A DNA stretch of 64,000 nt from Verrucomicrobiota bacterium. GTDB lineage: Bacteria > Chlamydiota > Chlamydiia > Chlamydiales > Rhabdochlamydiaceae. Where the stretch lies: the NCBI GenBank assembly GCA_018240015.1, contig JAFEGJ010000005.1, forward strand, positions 62,001 through 126,000, in the 5' to 3' direction. The number at the start of each line of letters is the position of its first letter. The stretch's first letter is position 1. Of the stretch, positions 44,055 through 55,500 are shown in pieces. The position numbers and the translations under genes are program-made. Under the pieces are notes generated by a model that was given only the letters and a program-made list of their open reading frames with translations, did not search any database and had not been told where the DNA came from.

Positions 44055-45953
44055 GCTGTTCAGCCCTACGAGAACGGTACCGCCTTCGTGAAGGATGACC
44101 GCGAGCCAGAGCGGGATCCATCCGAGTGTTGCGGGTGTTGTTGCGCAGACAATGACCGCGAGGGCGAGTGTCAGATTTTGCTTCACGATGCGGCGCGTTT
44201 GATGGGATTTATCATATAACTGTCCCAGGAGAGATAGATCATCATTGAGAAAGACGACATCGGCTGCTTCGACGGCCGTGCTGCTGCCAATTTTCCCCAT
44301 AGCGATGCCAACAGAGGCCCGGGCCAGAGCGGGCGCATCGTTGATCCCATCTCCGATCATCATGAGTCCTTGTTCTTGCGAGAGCTTCGCAACGATGTCC
44401 AGTTTATCTTCGGGTCTTAAGTCGGCAAAGACAGCGTCGATTTCGATGGATTTAGCGACGGTCTCGGCGCTGACTTTGTGATCTCCGGTCAGCATCGCGA
44501 CCGAAAGATCCCGTTTTTTGAGGCCTGCGATGACATCTTTGGACTCAGTCCTCATCTTATCGGTGAACGTAAAGAGAAAGAGGGCATCTCCGACGAGAAG
44601 ATAGGCAGAGAGTCCTGGCGATGGAGGGATGGTGAGATTTTTTTTGCTCAAGATAAACTCGCGGTGGCCGATGACGACGGGCATGTTGTCGATGACTCCT
44701 TCGAGCCCAAACCCTGCGCTTGCTTTAAATTGCTCTACAGGGAGAAGGGGAAGTTTTTCTCCGAAGGCCACCAGGGCTTTGGCGATGGGATGGACAGCGC
44801 TCCTTTCGAGCGTTGCAGCAATCGCAATCGCTTTTTGTGTATCGACAGGAGGACCGGCAAGCTGAGTGACTCCGGTGCAGGTCAATTCTCCAGTGGTGAG
44901 AGTCCCTGTTTTATCGAAAGCGACCGTCTTGCAATGGGAAACGGCATCGAAGACTCTGCCGCCTTTGAGAAGGATTCCTTTGCGAGCGCAGCTGCTAATC
45001 GCACTTAAATATGCGGTCGGAGTGGCGATGATGAGCGCGCAAGGAGAAGCGGCGATGAGGAACGTGAGCGCGCGGTAGACGCCGCCTTCAGGACCAAGAG
45101 CGGGAATTGAGAGGAGCCACGGGAGTGTGAAGGCCAGGATCGTCGCGAGGGCGATGATGGACGAGGCATAATATTTGCCAAATTTATCGAGAAATTGTTG
45201 CACTTGGGGTTTTGCTTCGCTGGCCTGGGTGATCATTTGGATGATGCGGGCCAGCGTCGAGTCGCCGCTTGTTCTCGCGACTTCAATCGTGAGCGTTCCA
45301 TCGACGTTGAGGCCGCCGGCAGGAACAGCATCGCCTGCTTTTTTGGAAAGCGGCTGCGCTTCTCCCGTGAGATGGACGAGGTTGACAAACGCGCTGCCAG
45401 CCGTGACCACTCCGTCGAGAGGGATGATTTCTCCAGCTTTTACCAAAATTTTGGCACCGACGGGGATTTCTCTAATGGCGCATTCGTAAAGGGTGCCGTC
45501 ATCTAAAGCGATGCGGGCCATGCGCGGAGAAATGCGGCGCAAAGAGAGCAGGGCGCTTTTCGTTTTTTGCGAGACGGCATTTTCCATCGAGGCCGATAGT
45601 TCGAAGAGCACCAGGAGAAGTCCTCCTTCGAGCGGACTGCCAATGGCCACGGAAAGAAGAGCCGCGAGGGTCATGAGGACATCGATATTGACCTCAAAGC
45701 CCCTTAAGTCATGGATGGCATTGAGAAGGGCGGGCGTTCCCGACAAAAAATAGACGCCGATGAGGAACAGAAAAGACGTCGGAAGGGAAGTGAATGAAAA
45801 AACAAAAGCAATCGCTAGGAGTCCGGCGGAAAGATAAGAGCTACGAAGGCTTAAATTTTTCCCCCACTTACGAGAAGTGGGCGTCAAAAAGGGACTGATC
45901 GTCTCTTCTTTTCCGGAAGCAAAAAACTCATCGAAATAGACAGGTTCACTCAT
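44037..45953 (-). CDS. zntA: P1B-type heavy-metal ATPase (ZntA-like, P1B-4 features)
   Basis: 638 residues, no N-terminal metal-binding HMA domain. Motifs: TGE (HLTGEAQPL), phosphorylation site DKTGTLTTG, HP motif AVHPIAKAL, GDGINDAPALA, transmembrane SPCALIIATPTA and the last-helix HEGGTVLVGLNSLRL. SPC plus HEGGT is the pattern of the P1B-4 group, which exports Zn, Co, Cd or Fe. It overlaps the VIT-like gene by ATGA and forms an operon with it, an M18 peptidase and serS, matching CT727-CT729 order in C. trachomatis. Confidence 0.94.
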   Translation of the reverse strand: MSEPVYFDEFFASGKEETISPFLTPTSRKWGKNLSLRSSYLSAGLLAIAFVFSFTSLPTSFLFLIGVYFLSGTPALLNAIHDLRGFEVNIDVLMTLAALLSVAIGSPLEGGLLLVLFELSASMENAVSQKTKSALLSLRRISPRMARIALDDGTLYECAIREIPVGAKILVKAGEIIPLDGVVTAGSAFVNLVHLTGEAQPLSKKAGDAVPAGGLNVDGTLTIEVARTSGDSTLARIIQMITQASEAKPQVQQFLDKFGKYYASSIIALATILAFTLPWLLSIPALGPEGGVYRALTFLIAASPCALIIATPTAYLSAISSCARKGILLKGGRVFDAVSHCKTVAFDKTGTLTTGELTCTGVTQLAGPPVDTQKAIAIAATLERSAVHPIAKALVAFGEKLPLLPVEQFKASAGFGLEGVIDNMPVVIGHREFILSKKNLTIPPSPGLSAYLLVGDALFLFTFTDKMRTESKDVIAGLKKRDLSVAMLTGDHKVSAETVAKSIEIDAVFADLRPEDKLDIVAKLSQEQGLMMIGDGINDAPALARASVGIAMGKIGSSTAVEAADVVFLNDDLSLLGQLYDKSHQTRRIVKQNLTLALAVIVCATTPATLGWIPLWLAVILHEGGTVLVGLNSLRLFK

Positions 45954-46669
45954 ATGATTTGCTTTAAAAAGTAGACGGCTCCCGAAGCAAAGCTAAGCAA
46001 AGAGAGGTTCCAGGTGATTGCTTCCAAGAGCCGATTTTTTTGTGAGCGGGCCATGAGACCCGCGGCTAAGGCGACTATGAATCCTGCCATGATGATCGGT
46101 CCTGCTAAGGGCCAGAGAAGCATGCTGGCGACGAAGAGGGCAGCAGAAGTAAGAACACCGATGGCGGCTCCCATGCTTTGCTTGAGAGGGTGCTCAAAAA
46201 CTTCGAGCGTTAGTCCCATCTCTTCTTCGAGCATGATCTGAAGGAGTCTGTTGTCATCGGCCATGAGGACGGATACGGTTTCATCGAGAAGTTTGCCTTG
46301 GAGTCCTTTGGCTTGGTACAAAGCCGTAAGCTCTTCGCGCTCTTGTGGGCGGTTGTGCTCAATTTCCCACCGCTCTTCTTCTATGATGCGGTGGAGTCGT
46401 TCGAGGCGGCTCCAGCCGAGCAGGGCACTGCGGCCGATTTTCCACAGGAGAAAGCCTACAGAAAAGAGCAGGAAAATGGGTGTTGAAATATCTCCCAGCA
46501 AAATCCACATAAGGAAGAGTACGAACGCAGTTTCTTTAGCCCCATCGGCTCCCGCAGCGAGGGGGCCGGGTGCCTCGGTTCCGTGGACTTCCGACATAGC
46601 GATGACGCCCTTTGCCCGTGCTTCTTTGAGATGTTCAAGAGGGGGTTTTCCTTGGAAGTGGTTTGTCAT
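45950..46669 (-). CDS. VIT1/CCC1-like membrane protein (CT728-like)
   Basis: 239 residues from ATG 46669, which overlaps the upstream stop by ATGA; a longer frame is rejected. Opening HFQGKPPLEHLKEARAKG and the Glu-rich RPQEREELTALYQAKG resemble vacuolar iron transporter-like proteins. About four to five membrane helices are present (FVLFLMWILLGDISTP; IGVLTSAALFVASMLLWPLAGPI; FIVALAAGL). VIT proteins export Fe/Mn from the cytosol. The gene pairs with the metal ATPase. Confidence 0.8.
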   Translation of the reverse strand: MTNHFQGKPPLEHLKEARAKGVIAMSEVHGTEAPGPLAAGADGAKETAFVLFLMWILLGDISTPIFLLFSVGFLLWKIGRSALLGWSRLERLHRIIEEERWEIEHNRPQEREELTALYQAKGLQGKLLDETVSVLMADDNRLLQIMLEEEMGLTLEVFEHPLKQSMGAAIGVLTSAALFVASMLLWPLAGPIIMAGFIVALAAGLMARSQKNRLLEAITWNLSLLSFASGAVYFLKQII

Positions 46670-47916
46670 GATTGCAAAATTTGGGTAAGGAGCTGGCACA
46701 TGTCGAGGTGATCTTGGCATGCGATCACTTCGCGCGAAGAGTGCATCGAGAATATCCCGCATCCGATATCGACCGTGGAGATTCCCAGAGTGTGCGCTAC
46801 GATGGGGCCGACAGTGCTACCGCAGGGGACATCGGTGCGCGAGACATACGATTGCAAGGGGAGTTTCATGGATTTACAGACTGAGGTGATGACGGCAGCG
46901 GTTGCCACATCGGTCGCATACTTGCGATCGGCATTGTGCTTGAGGACGATTCCTTTACCCATGAGAGGTTGGTGGTTCGGGTCGTATTTTTTAGCGAAGT
47001 TGGGATTGTAGGCATGGGCTACATCAACGGAGACACAAAGAGATCCTTTTTTGAGACGGATCTGATCTTCTTCGGAGAGTTTCAGAGCAATAGCGATGCG
47101 CTTTAAAATGTCGGAGAGAAACGATGAGGCTGCGCCTTCTGCAGTGCGCGATCCGATCTCTTCGTGATCCCACAGGAGCGCGAGTTGGATGGCGTCCGTG
47201 ACGGGCGCCGAAGCGATCGCTGCGGTGCACGCATGAGCGGAAGCTAAATTGTCGAGGCGATAGGAGGCGAGCATTTCACTGGTCGGTCCTAAAAATCTTG
47301 AAGACTCAAGGGGAACGAGCATCAACTCGAATGAAAGCAGCGTGTCAAAATCGATCGTGCGGCGTAGGTAGGCCTCTAAAAATCCGGCTTTTTCTCCGCC
47401 CAGTGTAAAGATGGGCCGTAAGTGGTCTTGCTTGTCTAATACGGGCTCTTTTTCTAAATGGATCGCGATCTGCGGAATGAGAAGGGGCGCCTCTTCGAGA
47501 AAAACGAGTTCATCGCGGATTTCTTTTCCTTTTTGGACGATCACTTTTCCCGCGAGTGCCAGGTCGCGGTTCATCCAAGAGGCGAGGATGGGAGCTCCGT
47601 AGATCTCGGTTTCAAGAAGGAGCATGTTTTCGGCGCTCACTTCGGGCCTTGGTTTGAGCTTCAGTGCGGGGCTGTCTGTGTGGGCACAAACGATCGTGAT
47701 TTTTTTGGGTGTCTCTTTGGGAAGAGAAAAACTGCAGATTGAGCCGCCGCGTTCTACGAAATATTTTTTGCCGCGCTCGAGCTGCCATTTTTCGGCTTCA
47801 TCGAGCGGTGTCATGTCGACGCTCGCAAAGCGACTGGCGATTTCTCCTGCAGCGTGCCACGACGTGGGTGAATTGTCTAAAAACTGCCGAAAATCCTCTA
47901 AGATGTGGGAAGACAT
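46666..47916 (-). CDS. apeB: M18 aspartyl aminopeptidase
   Basis: 416 residues. Metal-site motifs of M18 are visible: VCAHTDSPALKLKP, LLWDHEEIGSRTAEGA (Asp, Glu-Glu) and VDIGCGIFSMHSSREV (final His). The middle domain is DVAHAYNPNFAKKYDPNH. It removes acidic N-terminal residues from peptides, in keeping with amino acid scavenging. Overlaps serS by 19 nt. Confidence 0.93.
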   Translation of the reverse strand: MSSHILEDFRQFLDNSPTSWHAAGEIASRFASVDMTPLDEAEKWQLERGKKYFVERGGSICSFSLPKETPKKITIVCAHTDSPALKLKPRPEVSAENMLLLETEIYGAPILASWMNRDLALAGKVIVQKGKEIRDELVFLEEAPLLIPQIAIHLEKEPVLDKQDHLRPIFTLGGEKAGFLEAYLRRTIDFDTLLSFELMLVPLESSRFLGPTSEMLASYRLDNLASAHACTAAIASAPVTDAIQLALLWDHEEIGSRTAEGAASSFLSDILKRIAIALKLSEEDQIRLKKGSLCVSVDVAHAYNPNFAKKYDPNHQPLMGKGIVLKHNADRKYATDVATAAVITSVCKSMKLPLQSYVSRTDVPCGSTVGPIVAHTLGISTVDIGCGIFSMHSSREVIACQDHLDMCQLLTQILQS

Positions 47917-49181
47917 ATCTCTTTAACTCCCCCTAGGTATTTGTGTAGGACCAGCGGTAGTTCGACAGTGCCATCGCGGCGTTGATTATTTTCCAGGAGC
48001 GCCACCATGAGACGCGAGGTAGCAACGCCCGAGCCATTGAGCGTGTGGACAAATTGCGGTTTTTCTTCTTTCTCACGGAATCTCGTTTGTGAGCGCCGTG
48101 ATTGAAAATCACCGCACAGAGAAATCGACGACACTTCGTAATATCTATTTTGTCCGGGGAGCCAAACCTCGACATCGACCGTCTTTTGCGCGGCAAATGA
48201 CATATCGCCGGTCACGAGCATCATGCTGCGATAGTGAATGTTGAGTCCCTCCAGAATTTCTTCCGCGCTGGCGAGCATCTCTTCGAACATCTCCTGACTT
48301 TGCTCAGGACGTGTGAAGGCAAACATCTCGACTTTGTTGAACTGGTGCATGCGGATGAGGCCGCGCTCCTGGCTTCCAGCCGCTCCCGCTTCTCTGCGAA
48401 AACAGGGCGTGTAGGCCATATATTTTTTAGGAAGTTCCTCAGCAGAAAAAATCTCATCGTAATGCAGACCATTGAGGATAGCTTCGGCTGTCGGAATGAG
48501 ATAGAGGTTAAAATCGTCATCGCGCAATTTGAACATCTGCCATTCGGACTTAGGCAAATAGCTGGCGCCGTAGGCAATCTCGGGTCGGACGAGAAGAGGC
48601 GGTATCCACATCTCAAATCCATTCTCGATGTGGATGTCGATCATGTAGTTCAGAAGAGCCCATTCCAGCCTTGCACCCATGCCGCAGTAGGCAGGCCATC
48701 CGCTACCGGATGTTTTAGCAGAGCGCTTGAAATCAAACAATTTGAGCTGCTCGCCGAGCTCGACATGGTTTTTAAACGGGAAGTCAAATTCTCTTTTTTG
48801 TCCCCATGTCTTAAGGCATACGTTGTCTTTAGGATCGGGAGAGACTTTGGCTTCATCGCTGGGAAGGTTGGGAAGCATGGCCAGCAGATAGAGGAGCTGA
48901 GCTTCTAACTGGGTGCGCTCATGGTTCAGGGCAGCTACTTTGTCCCCGAGACCCGCGACTTCTTGCATCACAGCCGAGACATCTTCGCCTTTGCGTTTTT
49001 TTTCTCCGATTTCTTTGGAGAGAGCGTTGCGTCTGGCTTGGAGTTGCTCACCTTCGGTGATGACCAAGCGGATCTTTTCATCGAGCTCCAGAATCGGAGC
49101 TAGTTTGACCGTCGGGTCTTTGGTCTGAAGTTTGGCTTCTAGGGCTTTGGCGTCTTTGCGCAGGAGTTTTATATCGAGCAT
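47898..49181 (-). CDS. serS: Seryl-tRNA synthetase
   Basis: 427 residues, normal. N-terminal helical tRNA arm (LLRKDAKALEAKLQTKDP; EGEQLQARRNALSKEIGEK). Class II motifs: motif 2 FRREAGAAGSQERGLIRMHQ, motif 3 GSGVATSRLMVALLEN. It charges tRNA-Ser. First gene of the serS-apeB-CT728-zntA unit. Confidence 0.97.
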   Translation of the reverse strand: MLDIKLLRKDAKALEAKLQTKDPTVKLAPILELDEKIRLVITEGEQLQARRNALSKEIGEKKRKGEDVSAVMQEVAGLGDKVAALNHERTQLEAQLLYLLAMLPNLPSDEAKVSPDPKDNVCLKTWGQKREFDFPFKNHVELGEQLKLFDFKRSAKTSGSGWPAYCGMGARLEWALLNYMIDIHIENGFEMWIPPLLVRPEIAYGASYLPKSEWQMFKLRDDDFNLYLIPTAEAILNGLHYDEIFSAEELPKKYMAYTPCFRREAGAAGSQERGLIRMHQFNKVEMFAFTRPEQSQEMFEEMLASAEEILEGLNIHYRSMMLVTGDMSFAAQKTVDVEVWLPGQNRYYEVSSISLCGDFQSRRSQTRFREKEEKPQFVHTLNGSGVATSRLMVALLENNQRRDGTVELPLVLHKYLGGVKEICLPTS

Positions 49182-49221
49182 AACCTCAAAATATTAGGTG
49201 CTCGTGCGCAAAATGTCAATG

Positions 49222-52200
49222 TTACTTGCTACCGCCGCCTGGTAAAAAGCGCATTAGAGGGCTTTTTAAGAAGCTGAAGAGAGAGGAGAAGGGTGACAGG
49301 ATGAAACTGATAGCCCAACTGATATTTTGGAAGATAAAATTCTTTAATCGAAGGAAATTATCGAGCCAGAACCTCTTAAATCGGTAGGATATAGGCGTCA
49401 GCGAGGGGGTGATTGCATAAGCGATTTCATCTCGAGGCATTTCTAGTTCACTTTGACGATTCACAGAGAAATATTTTATAACGTGTTCTAGCTCAAATTC
49501 ATTATAGGCCTTTACAGACGTAGTTTTGAGCGCAGGAATATCACTCTTAATATCCGTTGCCATGCGATCGGGGGTGCGAGATTTGCTCAACCACAAATGT
49601 TCATAGACGTGAACAAGGTCTGCTACAATTTTGTTGGGGATACGCGAAGGTGCCTGATAAGCCATATCAATTTGAAATTGAAGAAAAGAAGCTCGCTCTT
49701 TTTCGGTAAGGCCTTCTTTTTGCAGCTGATCGATTTCTCCTTGTACTCTCAAAATGTCATTCGTATTCGTTTCAGTTATGTCTTCAGCGGATAATTTCTT
49801 ACTTGCATAAGTAATGGATTGAGGCCAACGCTTAGCTAATAGAGATGCTTCGGCTGTTAACGCAGGAGTTGGGCTCTCCGTTCCCAACAAGGATTTAGCA
49901 ATATCCATCAGCCCTGCACCCGTATTTTGGGAAACGGGCAGATCTTTTACTAGTCCAAAAATTACTACTTTGTGACCTGCTTTCATTACTGTATCGATCT
50001 GATCACCATCAGGATCTGTTTTTTCGAGATCGAAGATAATGATGCTTCCTTCAGGAGCTTTAACATTGGGGTCAAAAAAATGGACGGTTTTTCCAAATCT
50101 TTGTAGCCAACGAGCTACTTGGGCTTGTCGATACAGCTTAAGAGTTGGGCTATCTTCCCCAATCCATAAGGGCACCTGAACATTTGTTTCGGCTTGAAAA
50201 CGTCCCAATCTATTGTCCAAAATTTCAGGTATCTTGCTGTACAAATACTCAGAAGGAATCCTGTTTTCTATTAACCAAGAAAGGGGATGTTGCTCCTTAG
50301 CTTTATTTGTAGTCTGAGTTGTTTTATTTGAATGCTCCAGGTGTTTAATTACTTCATCGGCTTTAATATTCCACGAGTCGAAGCTTTGTACGATAGAACC
50401 CCAAACTACATTTTCGGATAGAAGAGAAGCTTCGGTTGGGCTTTGTGCCATTTTCCACTTCATCAAAAGAGTATAACAAAGATCTTCTCGAGAGGTTGCA
50501 AGTTCATCTGGTTGCACTGCGTGCTGGGGTTTCCATAAGAAGGTATCCACTAGATTCTCAACAGTCCGAACGATTTTATCAGATTCCTTTGTCTTTCCTG
50601 TACCGAAAACAAGACAAGATAACCATTCGAAAATTTCCTCTGATGTGGGTTCTAATTTTCTTTTATTATGGGTTTTGACAGTTCTGGTTTTAGATGGAGA
50701 GGCTATAAGATGTTGGGCTTTATCAGACGTGTCAATGATGACAACTTCCAAATCTTTTTTATTGATAGCCTCCAAAAATATTTGATCGATGGGATGGATC
50801 GTCACCTCTGGCGGAAGTGGCTCCGATGAACTTAAAGGCGAAGGGGTGTTTACACCCATAGTTCTTTGCATAGAATTCATCATTTGGCCCATATTGGCCA
50901 TTAAGGGAGCTGCTTTGAAAGGAGATCCTACGTCTTTCGTAGGAGTTTTTGTCTTTTTGAACTCATCTAAATGGGGAAATAATAGTTGCCCATCTTCAAT
51001 AAAAAGAATGTTTCGTTTGTCTTCCGAAGAAACTTTGAGGTTTTCTCTTACTTCTTCCGCTATCTTTGATTTCCCGTTTCTTGAACTGTCATATAAGGTT
51101 CTGAGATTAAGGAGTGATGTTCGTCGAATAGATAAATTTGTACCAGGTAAAAAAGCGGTTGAATATTCGATAATTGATGAAACAAAGGAAGTGATCTTAC
51201 AAGAAAAAATGCGAAGAGCAACTTTGGGATTGTGAATAATTTCTTGTGATAAAGCTTCCGCTTCATCTGCGATCAATTTAGAGGATTTGCCCAAAGTATA
51301 ACTTATCGTACTAAACAAAGATTCTTGTTTTACAGCAGCTTGCACAACTGTCCCGATTTCTGAAGAAGTGGGAGGAGTTTTCTGGGATTCTTTTTTATGC
51401 TTTTCCCACCGGGCGATGAGGGTGCTATGATTATCTTGTGTGTCACGGATATAATCTAGAAAATCATTTTCTGATAGCATGATCGTTGATGCCTGATTTT
51501 CATCAAATCGACTATCGGTCATTAACCCTAAGAATTGTTTAAATTCAGACGTACCTCGTGAAGGATCAGGAACTTCGGGATTTATTTGCTCGGCAAAATA
51601 AACGCAGGCGATCATGGCACTCGAGTCCACATCAAATCGTTCTACAGAACTTTCTTTAGAAATAGTAAAATCTTCTACGAGAATAGCTTTAAGATAAGAT
51701 TTTTTGGATTTCTCTAAAATACCTAAAGTTTCACTAGCTTCTCTGGGCTTTAATGTAATGGTTCTTGAACGTCGTTTCATGCCAAAATGAGAATCAATCC
51801 ATTTCTGCACTTTTTCTGGGTTCATGGAAGCGCCAATAATATGAGTATTATTTTTGGCTAATTCAACTTTAAGATTGTTAAAAGCTTCGCCGTTTCCATC
51901 GAGGAAATCTTGTATTTCATCGATATAGAGAATGTTTTTTTGACCCTTTATTGAGATTTTACCTAAATGAACAACGATAGTTTCAATTGCTTTCGAGATA
52001 CCTCCGTTAGCGACATCCTGAATCATGGCAGTCAGTCCCGAGGGAAAAGCAGCTTTCATATCGAGAGATAAAATGCGAGCCTTTTTTAATCGACGGATAC
52101 CTCCCTCAACTATTCTACAGGCTAGCTCTTCGATGAGGACAGATTTACCTACACCTGGTTCTCCGACTACGAAAGCAAAACCGTTCCCTCCCAAAAGTTG

Positions 52201-52443
52201 TGCAATCAGAATTTTTATTTTTTGATCCACATCATGTGCCCGGGAAAGTTCGCCTTTTCTAGCTTGAGCAGTTAAGTCAATGGTCAGAGATTTTGTCTTG
52301 GAAAGGAAAGGGATTTTCTCAGTAACTTCTGAAAATTTGTTGCCGCTATTCATGTAGATCACGGCTCCAAAAGATAAAACTGCCCCTGCAAGACCTTTTA
52401 TGGTGTCTTTATCGAAGAATCCTTTTGCGACTTCTGCTGCCAT
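49222..52443 (-). CDS. Membrane-anchored ClpA/B D1-like AAA+ protein, paralogue 1
   Basis: 1073 residues. Membrane segment at about 16-32 (IKGLAGAVLSFGAVIYM). The AAA+ domain (about 65-260) matches the first ATPase ring of ClpA/ClpB: Walker A GEPGVGKS (94-101), Walker B ILYIDEIQD (171-179), HIIGASMNPEKVQKWIDSHF and KRRSR, and LKPREASETLGIL. Two later parts look like worn Rossmann modules: NILFIEDGQLLFPHLDEF with VVIIDTSDKA in the middle, and LWIGEDSPTLKLYRQAQ / SIIIFDLEKTDPD / KVVIFGLVKD. The C-terminus is amphipathic-hydrophobic (NFIFQNISWAISFILSPF) and ends GGGSK. The same organisation recurs in the next gene. Function unknown; an Hsp100-like unfoldase role at a membrane is inferred. Confidence 0.75.
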   Translation of the reverse strand: MAAEVAKGFFDKDTIKGLAGAVLSFGAVIYMNSGNKFSEVTEKIPFLSKTKSLTIDLTAQARKGELSRAHDVDQKIKILIAQLLGGNGFAFVVGEPGVGKSVLIEELACRIVEGGIRRLKKARILSLDMKAAFPSGLTAMIQDVANGGISKAIETIVVHLGKISIKGQKNILYIDEIQDFLDGNGEAFNNLKVELAKNNTHIIGASMNPEKVQKWIDSHFGMKRRSRTITLKPREASETLGILEKSKKSYLKAILVEDFTISKESSVERFDVDSSAMIACVYFAEQINPEVPDPSRGTSEFKQFLGLMTDSRFDENQASTIMLSENDFLDYIRDTQDNHSTLIARWEKHKKESQKTPPTSSEIGTVVQAAVKQESLFSTISYTLGKSSKLIADEAEALSQEIIHNPKVALRIFSCKITSFVSSIIEYSTAFLPGTNLSIRRTSLLNLRTLYDSSRNGKSKIAEEVRENLKVSSEDKRNILFIEDGQLLFPHLDEFKKTKTPTKDVGSPFKAAPLMANMGQMMNSMQRTMGVNTPSPLSSSEPLPPEVTIHPIDQIFLEAINKKDLEVVIIDTSDKAQHLIASPSKTRTVKTHNKRKLEPTSEEIFEWLSCLVFGTGKTKESDKIVRTVENLVDTFLWKPQHAVQPDELATSREDLCYTLLMKWKMAQSPTEASLLSENVVWGSIVQSFDSWNIKADEVIKHLEHSNKTTQTTNKAKEQHPLSWLIENRIPSEYLYSKIPEILDNRLGRFQAETNVQVPLWIGEDSPTLKLYRQAQVARWLQRFGKTVHFFDPNVKAPEGSIIIFDLEKTDPDGDQIDTVMKAGHKVVIFGLVKDLPVSQNTGAGLMDIAKSLLGTESPTPALTAEASLLAKRWPQSITYASKKLSAEDITETNTNDILRVQGEIDQLQKEGLTEKERASFLQFQIDMAYQAPSRIPNKIVADLVHVYEHLWLSKSRTPDRMATDIKSDIPALKTTSVKAYNEFELEHVIKYFSVNRQSELEMPRDEIAYAITPSLTPISYRFKRFWLDNFLRLKNFIFQNISWAISFILSPFSSLFSFLKSPLMRFLPGGGSK

Positions 52444-52522
52444 AAGATCTGTTCGTTTTGGTTAAATTTAATTCCTAATTACTAAATCAAAAATAATCAT
52501 TTTTGGGAAATGATTTTCTTCA

Positions 52523-55500
52523 TTACCATCCCGTAATCCTTCTTAGCCCTGCGAAGAGTTTCCAGAAAGGCAGTCCGGTTATCCATCCCATGATTTGGCC
52601 TGTGGCATAATTCATCAGCGATTGAATCGACCAGAGGACCAACTGACCCATATAGAGAATCGGGTCAGTTACTTTGCGCCAGACCCAGTAGCCCCAAGGT
52701 GTGGCTTCCGGGGTGAGCAAGTAAGTTAATTCCAGGGGGTGGAGCCCAAGTCCTGGACCGATGGGATCAAAAAATTCAACAAGCTTCTTTCTGTCTAAGT
52801 TGTCCAAAGACAGTCTGCTAATATCTTTCATTATATCCTCAGCGATTCCATTGGCATTTCTTTTGAGACGCTCCCAAAGATAAGTGTAGGTTTTTACTAG
52901 AGTTGCTCGAGGTTCGTCGGGCAGCTTTCCCTTTTCTTTGATAGCCGTGTCAATTTGGAACTGTAAAAAGACCCGTTTTTCTTCTGCGGAGAGTGGTTCA
53001 GAACGATAGATCTTAGCTGAGGGCCAAAGAGGAGGTTTCGCTGGAGATGTATTTTGTGCATTTCCTGTTAATGTTCCTACCAATTGGACTCCGCTCTGAG
53101 CGATTTTCGAAATGTTGTCAACGAGATCGCCCGTTTGACCCTGGATAGGAAGAATCGAGGTTTTCCCAAAAATAATCACCTTAACTCCGTTATTCATGAC
53201 CTCTTTGACAGCTGCCTCACAGTTAACAATTTGCTCGGCATCGAGTAAGAGAACCGTATCTTTGTCTCGCTGAGTGGATACCTCATGAAATCCCCATTCA
53301 ACTTTGCGATTTCGATCTGCTAGCCAACTGGCGACTTGGGATTTACGAAACATTAAGGTGCATGGACAATCGTCTCCGATAAGTAGAGGAATAGAATTGT
53401 CCCTCTCTCTTTGTAGTTCAGAAAGAAGGTTGTGTAGAGTCGGGGGGAAGTGTCCGCTGACATAAGTGTAAGTTGGTTCCGTAGCGGCTTGCTCGGGCCT
53501 TGCTGTTGTAACTTTTTGAGGCGAAGAAGGTTTTACCGCGGTTGGCTGTTTAGTTTCTTCGTATCCACTTGCGATCCTTGGGCGTCCCAAGTTTGGCGCA
53601 ACTTCCACTAAGGAATCAATCCAATTGCCGTCCAAAGTAAAACCTCCTGTTTTTTTGGAAATACTACTAAGGATCTCACAGCAAGCATCTACAGGAGATT
53701 TATCCGAAAAAGATGAAAGGTTCAGCCTTCTCTCTACGTCAACCAATTTAGTGGCTATTACTTGTCGATTTTCTCCTTCAATCTCTTTAGGTAACTTGGA
53801 TGCCAACCATTGGATATTATCTTCAGTGGTCACGTTTAATTTTTTCGGGGTTAAACTATCGGCAATCGGTTTACTATATGTCTTTATTAAGACTGTTTTT
53901 ATGCGTTTCTGTTCGATGAATTCAATAAAAATGGCATCGACGAGATGCGGTTGTGGCTTCGGAGGCGGTGTCCTTACGAGAGTAGACGAGTAAGGTATAA
54001 GATTGGTACCCAGGGCGTTTTGAGAAAATTGATTTACGATTTGTGTTCCTTGCTGGGCGATCTGATTTGCTGCCTGTAAAAGTGGGGCTGGAGATCGGTT
54101 GGATGCCTGAGACAAGTTTTTTTGAGTTTGCTTATCTTGCAAATGCCACAAGATATCATCAGCATCAGTAACAATAAGAACATCGTTTTCCCTTATCCGA
54201 AGAGTTTCCTCGATAAACTCTTTCACATCGAGTTTATGTTTTAAGTGAAGATATTGAGTATACAAAGTGCGCAGTTCTTTAATAGAGCAGCTATAACAAG
54301 ATGTAAGGTTTTCTCTAGAGAGATCGGAAGAAATATGTCCAATAATATCCTTTGCAAATTCCTTGGACTCATACTCCCGAACGATGGGAAAGTCTGTATC
54401 CAAATTTTGGATGTCCCTTGTTAGAGATGTCACTTCCTGTTGAACTCTCTCTATCGTCTGTCCGCATTCATTTCCTGTTTTCGGAAAGTACGATTGTCGA
54501 AAGCTTCTTTTAAGTTTCAGTTTCACTTCCTCGGTCTGTTGAAATTGTTTTCTACTTTCTATGTCTGCTTTTTGCTGTTCGTATTTATAAATGGCGCTTG
54601 AAAAATTGACTTGATGTGACCGAGTTGCGCGAATAAAATCAACGACGTCTTGTTCACCCCAGGATGATTTGTGGGATTTTTTGGAACATAAATGGGAAAT
54701 AAGCTGTCGAAAAAGTTTGCTGCTTCGATTAGGCTCTACGATGTCGGCATAAAAGATGTTGGAAAAGAAGATGGAAGTTTTTACTAGGCCGTCTTCGACA
54801 ACGGGTGTATTAATTTGCCTTTCGTGAAACTTATTTTTTTTTGCAAACTCTTCTAAAATGGAAGGCATACTAAGAGTTAAAGCCTCTACCATCGCGGCTT
54901 CACCTAAAGGCAAGACTTGGATGAGTTCAGCTCTTCTACTCATCCCTTTTTCTTTCTTAATCCAGTATGTAATGTCCTCTGGATCCATAGAAGCGCCGAT
55001 AATGTGAATGCCGTTTTTGGCCAGTTCGGCTTTCATGTCGTCAAAGAGCTTTTCGTTTCCTTTTTTGAGAAGATCCTGAAATTCGTCAATGAACAGGAAG
55101 GTTATTTTCCCTTTGAGATTAGTGTTTTCTAGCTCTCTTACAATTTTTTGAATAACAGCTACCATTCCCCCATTAACAAGGGATTTGAACATAGCTCCGA
55201 AACCCTGAGGAAATAATTTTTTCAAATCTAGGGAGAGGATTACAGCTGAGTTTAAATATTCAGTGCTCTCTTTATTGGCAATTCGCCTGACCAATTCATA
55301 GACGATGGTACTTTTACCAACGCCTGACTCGCCCAGCAGGAATATGAGTCCAGCCCCTGATGACAGCTGATCTTCTAATAAGTTAAGTTCCGAATTTCGA
55401 CCAAAAATTTTAGGATAGGCCCCTTTTGTGTCTTTGCGTGCTTCTTCGATGAGATTTTTGGTATAAGCGCTGGTGGTAGAGAACCAGGGGAGTATACTGG